DNA of 64,000 nucleotides from Microbacterium sp. 18062 (GTDB lineage: Bacteria > Actinomycetota > Actinomycetes > Actinomycetales > Microbacteriaceae). How positions within the stretch are numbered: position 1 is the stretch's first letter; each line of letters begins with the position of its first letter. Shown here one piece after another: positions 36,764 to 45,103 of the stretch. The stretch covers positions 90,847 to 154,846 of the forward strand of contig NZ_CACSKB010000002.1 of NCBI RefSeq assembly GCF_902706225.1, in the 5' to 3' direction. The notes beneath the pieces were generated by a model that was not told where the DNA came from, ran no database searches, and worked only from the letters and a program-made list of their open reading frames with translations. The translations under genes and the position numbers were made by a program.

Positions 36764-36861
36764 TCTGTCGGAAGACAGAACAACGCGATGCATGACAGCC
36801 GCACAGGGGCAGGTAGGTACCGAGCACAGCCGTTGAGGGGCGATCTCTGTCCTGCGACAGA
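36764..36861. promoter_or_regulatory. Pair of identical dyads TCTGTC-N4-GACAGA
   Basis: Two perfect inverted repeats with the same 6-bp arms and 4-bp spacer lie at 36764-36779 and 36846-36861, 82 bp apart. They are in the 167-bp divergent region between the kinase gene and the membrane-protein gene. One sits about 35 bp from each start. They are the best candidate binding sites for the cognate response regulator, controlling both directions. Confidence 0.7.
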
Positions 36862-36895
36862 TGTGCAGGTGCTTTCGTCCCTCAACACTTGAAGC

Positions 36896-37597
36896 ATGAC
36901 CAACCAGACGCCCAACGTGCACAGGAATAGAGCCGGCGTCGTGCCCTGGACGGGCGCTGTCGTGGCGTTGACGGGGGTGCTCGCTATCGCAGTCGCGACC
37001 CTCATACGGGGCGGTGCGGAGGCCGACGACGACATGACGGAAGATGCTGCGCTCGGGTTGGCGCCGTCCAGCGTATTGCTCGCGTCGATCCTGTTCCTCA
37101 TGACCGTTGTGATCTGCATGGCTCCCTTGCTGCTTGTCTGGTTCCCACAGTTCCGTTCGCCGTTGACCAACGGCACCGCCGGACAGCTACGCCGGTTTCT
37201 CGATTGGTTCCTCATCGGGCTGACGCTGTGCACGATGGCCGCGTACCTCGGTGTGACAGGTCTGGCCGACTCCTGGGACGTGTCCTTCACAGGAGCGGTG
37301 TGCGTCGGGCTCGGTGTCCTGCTGGTCAGCATCGGCATCGGATACCCCCGCGGTGGCCCGAACTACGACGGGCCGGTCTCGTTCATCGCGACGGTGACCA
37401 AAGAGTTCGCACGATCCGCGCCCACGCAGAAGTACGGCACGAGCACTGTCGGGGTCGCGCTCATCGCTACGGGTTCCTGGGTTCCCGGTCCCGTCCTTCT
37501 CATCACGACAACCGTGGTCTTGGCGTTGCTGTGGTTGCTGCCCTGGATCATCGCCCTCGCCCGAACCTCCCGGATCGAACAGGACAACCGCGCATGA
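36896..37597 (+). CDS. Membrane protein, probable ABC-transporter partner
   Basis: A 233-residue protein with about five or six hydrophobic helices (VVALTGVLAIAVATLI, ASILFLMTVVICMAPLLLVW and others) and a conserved-looking loop PQFRSPLTNGTAGQLRRFLD. No family is recognised. It is divergent from the two-component system and its stop overlaps the start of an ABC ATPase (ATGA), so it was probably part of an ABC export operon. Because the ATPase is truncated, the system is likely inactive or depends on another ATPase. Confidence 0.7.
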   Translation: MTNQTPNVHRNRAGVVPWTGAVVALTGVLAIAVATLIRGGAEADDDMTEDAALGLAPSSVLLASILFLMTVVICMAPLLLVWFPQFRSPLTNGTAGQLRRFLDWFLIGLTLCTMAAYLGVTGLADSWDVSFTGAVCVGLGVLLVSIGIGYPRGGPNYDGPVSFIATVTKEFARSAPTQKYGTSTVGVALIATGSWVPGPVLLITTTVVLALLWLLPWIIALARTSRIEQDNRA

Positions 37598-37755
37598 GCA
37601 TGCCCCTCGAAGTGAAAGAGCTCACCAAGACCTATGGGACGAGGCGGGTCCTGAGTGGAGTGAGCTTCACTGCATCTCCCGGCCGTGTCACTGGGTTCCT
37701 CGGCCCGAACGGTTCCGGCAAGACGACTACAGCGCGGATCGCGCTCGGACTTGCG
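37594..37755 (+). pseudogene. ABC transporter ATP-binding protein, N-terminal stub
   Basis: Starts at ATG 37594 with MSMPLEVKELTKTYGTRRVL, then FTASPGRVTGFLGPNGSGKT, a normal export-type ABC ATPase up to and just past Walker A (GPNGSGKTTTARIALGLA). After this the reading frame continues into unrelated Arg/Ser-rich sequence with no Q-loop, signature or Walker B. The join lies near 37755. About 80 percent of the gene has been lost, apparently by a recombination that also cut the convergent XRE gene. Confidence 0.8.
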
Positions 37756-38018
37756 AAAAGCCTCAGCAGACCCGTCTCGAAATACTGGATGCGGTTGAGG
37801 CACTGCACCCACTCCTGTTGCCAGTACGCCAGCAGACCGTCGCTGGTGAGGGTGAGCTCCCCGTGCGCCCACTTGCTGATGCCCGACGGTGACAGCTTCC
37901 GGCCCGCCGCTCCGAGCGCATCGGACATGGTGCGCAAGTCCATGCCGACCGCAAGCCGGGCAGCGCGGATGTTCGCCGCGACGTGGGTGCTCGTGATGCC
38001 GGGAGGGTTTCCCCTCAC
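37756..38018 (-). pseudogene. XRE-family regulator remnant
   Basis: From GTG 38018 the frame gives HVAANIRAARLAVGMDLRTM, then SDALGAAGRKLSPSGISKWA and HGELTLTSDGLLA. This is the XRE helix-turn-helix of actinobacterial mobile-element repressors. The sequence then turns into AYWQQEWVQCLNRIQ, unlike the usual C terminus, and runs antisense into the ABC stub. It is probably truncated by the same junction. Confidence 0.6.
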
Positions 38019-38199
38019 CTCCGCCGCCGTCGCAGCCTCGTCATCACCCGCCAGGAGGCTGCCGAAGCCCTCGGCGTCGATCCCCGCACGATCACGGTCG
38101 GCATCGAAGACGGCACCATCCCCCTCGGTGAAGATCGGCTGCCGCGTCGTCATCCCACGCGAGAAGTTCCTCGCCCTCTTCGCCGACAACGCGGAGTGA
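37983..38199 (+). pseudogene. Excisionase-like HTH gene with a frameshift
   Basis: One frame gives LVITRQEAAEALGVDPRTIT, then VGIEDGTIP. The next frame gives PSVKIGCRVVIPREKFLALF, then ADNAE and a stop. Together they form a typical excisionase/MerR-like DNA-binding protein. The shift occurs in a run of five C at 38120-38124; four C would restore the frame. No normal start codon precedes LVITRQ within the domain, so GTG 37983 is only a guess. It could be a real pseudogene or a sequencing error. Confidence 0.6.
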
Positions 38200-38222
38200 C
38201 TACCCTTGATCCTCACATCACC

Positions 38223-38253
38223 ATTTCTCGCTTAGAGCACCTAAAGTAGAAAT
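38223..38253. promoter_or_regulatory. 31-bp imperfect dyad upstream of the Fic gene
   Basis: Left arm ATTTCTCGCTTAG (38223-38235) and right arm CTAAAGTAGAAAT (38241-38253) match at 10 of 13 positions around a 5-bp centre. It ends 25 bp before the fic start, in an AT-rich stretch that also contains -10-like TAGAAA. A possible operator or autoregulatory site. Confidence 0.45.
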
Positions 38254-38278
38254 AACGGACGCAGGAAGGGAGGCTGCG

Positions 38279-39589
38279 ATGGGCGAGTACGTCGAGCTCC
38301 TGTGGCATCCCGCGGACGCGAGCGGTCTGAGCCGCAAGGATCGCGCACCCCGCCGCTACCTCGCCTACGTGCCCGACGAACTGGGCGACAGCCTCCCGAC
38401 GCTGGGCGCCGAGGCGCAGGGGGCGGCGGAGGACGCGCTGGCGGTGCTTGCCCGCGCGGATGAGCGGATCGGAGCGCGAGGCCAATATCTGAACCACCTG
38501 CTGATCCGTTCAGAGTCCATCTCGTCGTCGTGGATCGAAGGCAACCGGGTCACGCCCAAGCGCCTGGCAATCGCGGAGCTGCTGCACCAGGGGCCGCGCC
38601 AAGCACTCGATGTCGTGGCGAACGTACGCGCGACCGAGTCAGCTATCGCTGAGCTGGCCGACCATACGCGCACCATCACAACCGACGACATCGTGGACCT
38701 CCAGCACGTCATCGAGCCCCGCCTGGAGCGTGGGGTACGGCAGGAGCCGAACTGGGTCGGCGGGCCGGGTTGGTCACCATTGCGAGCCGCATTCGTGCCG
38801 CCACCGGAGACCGAGGTGACTCGCCTCGTGGCGGACCTTGCACGTTTCGTCACCGAGACCGCGGGGAATCCGGTTGTGCGGGCGGCGATCGCGCACGCGC
38901 AGTTCGAGACGATCCACCCGTTCATCGACGGAAATGGCCGCACCGGACGGGCACTCATCCACACGATCCTCCGCCGCGCCGACGCGCTGCGGAACGCGCT
39001 CATCCCGATCAGTACCGTCTTCGCCGGCGACACCGACGCCTACATCGCAGGCCTCACCGGCTACCGCGCCGATCCGCCCGCGCTCGATGAATGGGTGATC
39101 GGCTTCGCGCAGGCAGCGGAGAAGGCTGCCGGGAACGCGGTGAGGCTCGCGGAGGACATCGCCGCGCTCGACCGTGACGTGTCCGACCGGCTCGTCGCCT
39201 TTCGCCGTGACCGCGGCCTGAACCCCGCCGCGCCTCGCCGGGATGCGGTCGTGCTGCGCATCCTCGACACGCTCGCCTCCGACCCGGTGCTCACCGCAGA
39301 GACGGTCAGCACGCGCCTCGCCGTGTCGCCTGCGGCGGCGCACCGCGCGCTCACGGAACTGGCCGAGGCGGGCATCCTCGGCCGCACGAAGGATCAGCGC
39401 GGCCGCCTGGTGTGCTGGACCGCCGACCGCCACCTCGCACTCGTCGCGCTCACCGAGCGCAGCAATCGCGTCGGCGGTGAGGACACTCGGGGCCGCAAGC
39501 CCCGCCTCGGCCCCGCCCTGCCCGACGTCAGCCAGTTCCGGGCCGGACGTTCCTCGTCTGCGTCACGTCGTGACGCGCCCAGCCTGTAA
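38279..39589 (+). CDS. Fic family protein (probable AMPylator)
   Basis: A 436-residue protein. The Fic active-site motif HPFIDGNGRTGR is near residue 221. An N-terminal inhibitory helix carries SSSWIEGN near residue 81, matching the S/TxxxEG/N motif of class II Fic proteins, so it is self-inhibited until activated. A C-terminal winged helix (VSTRLAVSPAAAHRALTELA) suggests DNA or partner binding. The chemistry is transfer of AMP or another nucleotide to a target hydroxyl. A good GGGAGG ribosome-binding site precedes the ATG. It ends 2 bp from the convergent relaxase fragment. Confidence 0.9.
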   Translation: MGEYVELLWHPADASGLSRKDRAPRRYLAYVPDELGDSLPTLGAEAQGAAEDALAVLARADERIGARGQYLNHLLIRSESISSSWIEGNRVTPKRLAIAELLHQGPRQALDVVANVRATESAIAELADHTRTITTDDIVDLQHVIEPRLERGVRQEPNWVGGPGWSPLRAAFVPPPETEVTRLVADLARFVTETAGNPVVRAAIAHAQFETIHPFIDGNGRTGRALIHTILRRADALRNALIPISTVFAGDTDAYIAGLTGYRADPPALDEWVIGFAQAAEKAAGNAVRLAEDIAALDRDVSDRLVAFRRDRGLNPAAPRRDAVVLRILDTLASDPVLTAETVSTRLAVSPAAAHRALTELAEAGILGRTKDQRGRLVCWTADRHLALVALTERSNRVGGEDTRGRKPRLGPALPDVSQFRAGRSSSASRRDAPSL

Positions 39590-39591
39590 AG

Positions 39592-40245
39592 CTACAGTCC
39601 CAGCCCGGCTCGGCGGCGTCGGCCCTCCCGTGCGCGGCCGCTGAGTGAAGTCGGGGAACTGGGCGGCGCGGGCCTTCCGTGCGGCCTTGGCGCGCTCGGC
39701 GGCTTCCGCCGTGCCTGCTCCAGTTCGGCGCGCTCCTGGATGAGTTGCGCTGCCTCGGTGGTGGGCAGGGCCTCGATGATCGTGAGGTCGCGGCGGGCCT
39801 GCTTCGCTCGCTGCTGCCACCGGGCCGCCTGCTGGGTCGGGTTGGTCGGGGCGCGGTCACCGAACACGCGCCGGATGAGGGTTGTCTGCTCGTCCAGGTG
39901 CCGCTTCGTGAGCTGCCGCTGCACTTCACGCGCCGAGTCTGCCTGCGCCATCGCGTCGATCACGCGCGGGTTAGTCTCGGCCTCTGGCTGTGCGACCGAT
40001 TCCGCCCACGAGTCGATCCCGGTGGTGCTGTGGGGGATGCTGCCCCAGCGCTGCCTGGTTGTCGTCTCTGTGTTTTCGCGTTTGGTGTGCGCGGCGTCTG
40101 CGGCGCGGGTGGCGGCGCGCTTGCGGAGCCCGCGTGCGCGGGCCTGGGCACGCGATGCCTCCCATGCCGTCTTCTGCGCGGTCAAGAACCTGGTGCCGTC
40201 CGTGGTGGCCTGGGCGATGAGCGGCCCGACGACCTCGGCACGCAT
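39592..40245 (-). pseudogene. MobF relaxase, C-terminal fragment
   Basis: About 217 residues of the Gln/Arg/Ala-rich helical C terminus of a relaxase (for example QRQLTKRHLDEQTTLIRRVF, then ARRDLTIIEALPTTEAAQLI). The same frame stays protein-like upstream to about 40330 (RRRSVKDDSGEQATLVATAE), so the piece may be longer. It is on the same strand as the N-terminal fragment at 33225-34101 but lies upstream of it, so the order is wrong for one gene. The helicase middle is absent. Confidence 0.65.
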
Positions 40246-40725
40246 CTGCGCTGCGCGCGCCTCAGCGGTAGCGACGAGGGTTGCCTGCTCGCCGCTGTCA
40301 TCTTTGACGCTGCGGCGCCTTGGGGGAACCCTCGCGTTCGGCTACCTCGCTCGCTGTGGCCGCGCAAGGAGCGCTTGCCCGCGGCGATGCAGGCGTCGCA
40401 GCACCCCGAGCCCGGATGCCTCAACCGTTACCGAGAAAGGTCGTCTTAAACAACTCTGCGGTGTCCGCGATCTCGGCGGTGGGTAACTCCAGCTCACCGG
40501 TGGTGGCGGCGTCATTGCCGCCTTCGGCCAGGACCCACGTGAGCTTGGCGGCGGGCACGCCCGGATGAACCGCGCCATCCCCATGTGGTTGTCGCGGGTG
40601 CTCGGGCTGCCCGGCTCGGTGTCCTTCCGTGGCTTCGACTCCATCGTGGACACCGCGAATACGCACACCGACGATCTGCACGGCCTCAGCGATCGCGCAC
40701 GCCAAGGGGTGTTCGTCGGATACCG
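40246..40725. other. Remnant-filled gap, no complete gene
   Basis: About 480 bp between the relaxase fragment and the TetR gene. The minus strand holds protein-like stretches in two frames: VSDEHPLACAIAEAVQIVG near 40690, and AKLTWVLAEGGNDAATTGEL, then ELPTAEIADTAELFKTTFLG ending at 40421-40423. These look like pieces of one decayed gene with frameshifts. The family is not recognised. Confidence 0.4.
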
Positions 40726-41403
40726 TCAGTTCCGCTCGCACAGACGGTATGCGACTCCGTCGATCACAAGATCGACCTTGTCCATCCACCAGGCGCTGGG
40801 TTTTCCCCGCTCTCCCATCGCATAGCGCATCACCCCGAGATACTCCGCTGCCGTCTTCTGGTTCGGGACGATGCCGCCGGCATGCGCCATCGTCTCGATC
40901 GCCCGGTCCCGGTAGCTCCCTCCGCCCCCGACGACGCGATCGAGCAACTCGACCGTCAGGTACGAATCGGCAGTCATGTCGCCGATCGTGTCGACGATGA
41001 GCGCGGCATCCTTGAGGCTGAAACCCAACTGAGTGAGCTGATCGACGATCCGATACGATTGCATCACCAGCTCCTCGGGGATCGTAGTCATCGATCTGAG
41101 TCGCTGGGCGAGCCCCGGCGATGCCTCGAACATTCCCCACATCGCCTTCGCGCAGGCACGAAGATAGTCCGCCCAGTTCCCCTCCGGATCGGGCCATATC
41201 GTACGGCCGACCGCGACGGCGACGGCAGCATCGAGCATGTCCTCTCGACTATCGATGTGCCGATAAAGCGTGGACTGGTCTACCCCGAGACATTCGGCGA
41301 CGGCCGAGGTCGTCGCTCGATCCAACCCGATCTCAAGCACTGCGTCGAGGATCGCCTCCCGGGAGGTAAGGGGCGGACGTCCGCGGCGTGGCTGAGGAGG
41401 CAC
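40726..41403 (-). CDS. TetR family transcriptional regulator
   Basis: A 225-residue regulator. The N-terminal HTH reads LTSREAILDAVLEIGLDRAT, then TSAVAECLGVDQSTLYRHID. The C-terminal ligand domain is helical and includes ELVMQSYRIVDQLTQLGF. It is divergent from the siderophore-type ABC operon, with 125 bp between. A perfect 21-bp palindrome in that gap, next to the operon start, is the likely operator. The start is GTG 41403. The effector is unknown. Confidence 0.9.
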   Translation of the reverse strand: MPPQPRRGRPPLTSREAILDAVLEIGLDRATTSAVAECLGVDQSTLYRHIDSREDMLDAAVAVAVGRTIWPDPEGNWADYLRACAKAMWGMFEASPGLAQRLRSMTTIPEELVMQSYRIVDQLTQLGFSLKDAALIVDTIGDMTADSYLTVELLDRVVGGGGSYRDRAIETMAHAGGIVPNQKTAAEYLGVMRYAMGERGKPSAWWMDKVDLVIDGVAYRLCERN

Positions 41404-41443
41404 GGATTCATCGTCTCACAACGAACACCCGCACTAGCGTAGA

Positions 41444-41462
41444 CAAGGTTAGGGTTACCTTG
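41444..41462. promoter_or_regulatory. DtxR/IdeR-like iron box
   Basis: CAAGGTTAGGGTTACCTTG is a 19-bp interrupted dyad matching 13 of 19 positions of the IdeR/DtxR consensus TTAGGTTAGSCTAACCTAA. It overlaps the -35 of the operon promoter, a position that would block transcription when iron is plentiful. Confidence 0.65.
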
Positions 41463-41488
41463 CTTAGCCACTGCGCTTTGGATATGCT
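41460..41488 (+). promoter_or_regulatory. Promoter of the siderophore ABC operon
   Basis: TTGCTT (41460-41465), 17-nt spacer and TATGCT (41483-41488). The iron box covers the -35 and the TetR-type palindrome begins 7 bp after the -10, so both regulators could act on this promoter. Confidence 0.55.
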
Positions 41489-41495
41489 CAAGCTG

Positions 41496-41516
41496 TTTGC
41501 AATAGGTCATTGCAAA
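41496..41516. promoter_or_regulatory. Perfect TetR-type palindrome
   Basis: TTTGCAAT-AGGTC-ATTGCAAA: 8-bp perfect arms and a 5-bp centre. It lies at the expected transcription start of the operon, 12 bp before ATG 41529. It is probably bound by the divergent TetR regulator. Confidence 0.7.
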
Positions 41517-41528
41517 AGAGAGGTCCGG

Positions 41529-43361
41529 ATGAGCGACACCGACGAGCGGGCAGGAAAGGCTGATCTCGGCGAAGCACGGCGACGGCAGAAGGCGGCGAAC
41601 TCGCGCGTCCTTGGTCCAGTCTCCGTCCGGCTCACCGTGGCGAGCGCCCTCGCCGCAGCCGCGGCGATCTGTTCCGTCGTGCCGTTCATCGTCATCGCGG
41701 AGCTCTGCCGCGAGCTCCTGTCCGCGTCCATCGATTGGGACCGCGTCTGGTCGCTGGTGATCGTCGCGCTAGGCATCCTCGGGTTCCGCGGGCTTGTGCA
41801 GTCCGGCGCGCTGCTCTGGTCGCACATGATCGATGCGGAGCATCAGTACACGCTCCGTCAACTCCTCGCCGCGAAACTCACCCGGGTGCCCCTGGGCTGG
41901 TTCACCGAGCGCAGCTCGGGTGGGGTGAAGAAGCTGCTGCAGAGTGATGTGGACGCCCTGCACTACCTCGTTGCCCACGCGCGACTCGAGTTCGTCGCCG
42001 CTATCACGCTTCCCTTTGCGACGTTCGTCTACCTGGTCTTCGTGGACTGGCGGCTGAGCCTGATCCTGCTCGTTCCGATCCTCGCGTATGCCTTCGCGAT
42101 CTCCCGGGTGATGGGCAAGGGGCACGCCGAGAAGCTCGCTGCCTTCGATTCCTTGCAGAGCACGGTCAGCGAGACGACGATCGAGTTCGTCGACGGTATC
42201 CAGGTCGTTCGCGCCTTCGGCCAACCGCGCAAGGGGCATCACCGTTATCAGGAGGCCGTCGACGACCACGCGAAGTTCTTCACGGCGTGGGTTGGCCCGA
42301 TCACGCGTCTCGAGGGTGCGGCCGGCCTTCTGCTCAATCCGGTCCTGGTGCTGCTGATCGTTCTCGTCGCGTCTCTGACGTTCATCACCTCAGGATCGAT
42401 GGGCGCCGCCGATCTGATCCCGTTCCTCCTGCTCGGTCTGGGAATCGGCGGAACAGTGCTGAGCGTTGGCTATGGGATGAATGCGCTGCGTCAGGCGTCT
42501 GCGGCAGCCGTTCGCCTGTGGGAGCTGACCGAGGCCGATGAGCTCGTCGATCCGGCCCAGGGCCCAACCCCCGCGTCAGGGCTGGTGCGCTTCGAGGACG
42601 TGTCCTTCGGATACCACGCTGATCGCCCCGTGCTCCGCGGCATCACCGCCGAACTACATCCCGGAACGATCACCGCTCTGGTGGGACCGAGCGGTTCGGG
42701 AAAAACCACGCTCGCCCGGCTGCTGCCGCGCTTCGACGACGTCACGGCGGGACGTATCACGATCGGAGGTCACGACATCCGCTCTCTGCCATCCGCCGTG
42801 CTCTACCGCAGCGTCGGCTTCGTGCTGCAGGACGTGCAGCTGATCGCCGGCTCCATCCGCGACAATCTCCTCCTCGCCAGGCCCGATGCGGACGATGCTG
42901 CCCTCGTGGAGGCAACGCGCGCCGCGCAGATCCACGAACGCATCTTGGACCTGCCCCGCGGCTACGAATCCGAGATCGGCAAGGACGCGCGCCTCTCCGG
43001 CGGCGAGGCCCAACGACTCTCCATCGCGCGCGCCCTCCTCGCCGATGCCCCGATCCTCGTCCTCGACGAGGCGACCGCGTTCGCGGACCCGGAATCCGAG
43101 GCGGCGATCCAGGACGCACTCGCCGTACTCGTCGCCGACCGGACCGTGCTCGTCATCGCGCACCGCCTGCACACCCTCGAGGGCGTGGACAACGTGCTGG
43201 TGTTGGAGGACGGGCGCATCGTCGAAGAAGGCGCTCCCGCGGACCTGCGTGCACGAGGCGGCCTGTTCTCCCGCCTGTGGGATGCGAATGAGCGAGCTCT
43301 CCGCGAGGTCGACGAGCTGGAGACGACCGCGGATCCCGGAACGAAAGAGGTGCACGTATGA
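41529..43361 (+). CDS. ABC half-transporter, siderophore/iron type (permease-ATPase)
   Basis: A 610-residue fusion of six membrane helices and an ABC ATPase. Walker A is VGPSGSGKTTLARLL near residue 380, the Q-loop is GFVLQDVQLIAG, the signature is LSGGEAQRLSIARALL and Walker B is PILVLDEATAFADPE. It resembles the exporter-fold importers IrtA/IrtB of mycobacteria that take up ferric siderophores. The next gene is a second half-transporter overlapping by 4 bp, so a heterodimer is expected. A siderophore-interacting reductase follows. The iron box at the promoter supports an iron-related role. Direction of transport is inferred. Confidence 0.88.
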   Translation: MSDTDERAGKADLGEARRRQKAANSRVLGPVSVRLTVASALAAAAAICSVVPFIVIAELCRELLSASIDWDRVWSLVIVALGILGFRGLVQSGALLWSHMIDAEHQYTLRQLLAAKLTRVPLGWFTERSSGGVKKLLQSDVDALHYLVAHARLEFVAAITLPFATFVYLVFVDWRLSLILLVPILAYAFAISRVMGKGHAEKLAAFDSLQSTVSETTIEFVDGIQVVRAFGQPRKGHHRYQEAVDDHAKFFTAWVGPITRLEGAAGLLLNPVLVLLIVLVASLTFITSGSMGAADLIPFLLLGLGIGGTVLSVGYGMNALRQASAAAVRLWELTEADELVDPAQGPTPASGLVRFEDVSFGYHADRPVLRGITAELHPGTITALVGPSGSGKTTLARLLPRFDDVTAGRITIGGHDIRSLPSAVLYRSVGFVLQDVQLIAGSIRDNLLLARPDADDAALVEATRAAQIHERILDLPRGYESEIGKDARLSGGEAQRLSIARALLADAPILVLDEATAFADPESEAAIQDALAVLVADRTVLVIAHRLHTLEGVDNVLVLEDGRIVEEGAPADLRARGGLFSRLWDANERALREVDELETTADPGTKEVHV

Positions 43362-45103
43362 TCGGCAAGGTCCTCCGCCTGGTCCCCGATCCCTATCGGC
43401 GGCTGATCCCGCGATACATCGCCATGATCGTGCTGTTCGCGGTGGCGCAGTCGGCGGCGTACGTGCTCCTCATGCCGATGCTGGAGTCGCTCTTCGAGGG
43501 CGATCTCGGCGCGGCGTGGACATGGACGGCATGGATCGCCGTCGCAGTCGTGTTCGTGTGCATCGGCGGGTACCAGCAGGCCGTGCTCGGCATCCGGATC
43601 GGAGCCGGAATGATGCAGTCGCTGCAGACCCGGCTCGGCGACCATATCGCCGTCCTCCCGCTTGGCTGGTTCGGATCATCGACGGCGGGGTCGGTGTCGA
43701 AGCTGATCAGCGGGAGCGTGCGTGACGCGATGGGAGTTTTCGCGCATCTGCTGGCACCCTTGCTCACTGGTGTGCTTGTTCCCGCCGGGGTCGCAATCGG
43801 GATGATCTTCATCGACTGGCGGATATCGCTGGCGATGATCATCAGTGCCCCACTGCTCTACCTCGTGAACCGCTGGGGACAGGGTGTCTACTCCCGCGCA
43901 GACACTCGCGCCCACCAGGCGGCGGAGGAGTCCAATTCCCGCGTGATCGAGTTCGCGCAAGCGCAACCCGTGCTGCGCGCGTTCGGTGCCGCGGGGGCCG
44001 GTAACCGCGGCCTGCAGAACGCCCTCACCGTCCAGCGACGCGGCAGCAGAGGACTCGTGCTCGCATCCATCCCCGGGCTCGTCGTCTTCTCGTTCCTCGT
44101 GCAGCTCACCTTCATCCTGCTCGTCTACCTGGCCATCACCCTCGCCGCCGGCGACAGCATCTCCGTGCCCGCCGCAATCGCGCTGATCGCGGTGAGTTCG
44201 CGATTCATCGATCCGCTGAATCAGGCTGCCGACCTGTCCACGGCCGTGCGGGGTGCAGCGAACGCCGCTGACCGGATCACCGACCTCCTCGACGTGCCGC
44301 CGTTGGCCGAGGCATCCGAGCCTGTGCTGCCGGAGGACTCGTCCGTGAGCTTCACCGACGTGACCTTCGCCTACGGCTCTGGCGAGACGGTGATCAACGG
44401 GGTGACCTTCACCGTCCCAGCGGGCACCACCACCGCGATCGTCGGCCCGAGCGGCAGCGGCAAGACGACGCTGCTGCGCCTCGCCTCCCGGTTCTATGAC
44501 GTGGACGACGGCGGCATCGACGTCGGTCGCAACCCGATCTCCAACTACCCCTCCGGCGCACTGATGCAGCAATTCTCCCTCGTCTTCCAGGACGTGTACC
44601 TGTTCAACCAGAGCATCGCGGAGAACGTGCGGATCGGACGCGCCGGGGCCACGGACGAGGAGCTGAACCGTGCCGCCGAGATCGCCCGCGTCGATGAGAT
44701 TGTCGAACGCCTCCCCGACGGCTGGGAGACGAACGTCGGCGAGGGCGGGACATCACTGTCCGGCGGGGAGCGCCAGCGCGTCTCGATCGCCCGTGCGCTG
44801 CTGAAAGATGCCCCGATCGTGCTGCTCGACGAGGCGACCAGCGCCCTGGACCCGCAGAACGAGGCCAGGGTGGTCCGTGGCATCCACGAGTTGACCCGAA
44901 ACAAGACAGTGATCGTCGTCGCGCATCGGCTGGCGACAATCCGGCACGCCGATCAGATCCTCTTCCTCGACCAGGGCCGGATCATCGAGCGCGGCACCCA
45001 TGACGTACTTCTCCGAGCTGAAGGACGGTACGCCGCGTTCTGGAACGAGCGCTCACGGGCCGCGGGATGGCGCCTCGCCCCCGCCGAATCGGGGCATCGC
45101 TGA
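43358..45103 (+). CDS. ABC half-transporter, partner subunit (permease-ATPase)
   Basis: A 581-residue fusion: about six helices, then Walker A IVGPSGSGKTTLLRLASRF near residue 365, Q-loop LVFQDVYLFNQ, signature LSGGERQRVSIARALL and Walker B PIVLLDEATSALDPQN. It overlaps the previous ORF by ATGA and the next by one base (TGATG). Together with the upstream half it forms an IrtAB-like or exporter-like heterodimer. Confidence 0.88.
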   Translation: MIGKVLRLVPDPYRRLIPRYIAMIVLFAVAQSAAYVLLMPMLESLFEGDLGAAWTWTAWIAVAVVFVCIGGYQQAVLGIRIGAGMMQSLQTRLGDHIAVLPLGWFGSSTAGSVSKLISGSVRDAMGVFAHLLAPLLTGVLVPAGVAIGMIFIDWRISLAMIISAPLLYLVNRWGQGVYSRADTRAHQAAEESNSRVIEFAQAQPVLRAFGAAGAGNRGLQNALTVQRRGSRGLVLASIPGLVVFSFLVQLTFILLVYLAITLAAGDSISVPAAIALIAVSSRFIDPLNQAADLSTAVRGAANAADRITDLLDVPPLAEASEPVLPEDSSVSFTDVTFAYGSGETVINGVTFTVPAGTTTAIVGPSGSGKTTLLRLASRFYDVDDGGIDVGRNPISNYPSGALMQQFSLVFQDVYLFNQSIAENVRIGRAGATDEELNRAAEIARVDEIVERLPDGWETNVGEGGTSLSGGERQRVSIARALLKDAPIVLLDEATSALDPQNEARVVRGIHELTRNKTVIVVAHRLATIRHADQILFLDQGRIIERGTHDVLLRAEGRYAAFWNERSRAAGWRLAPAESGHR

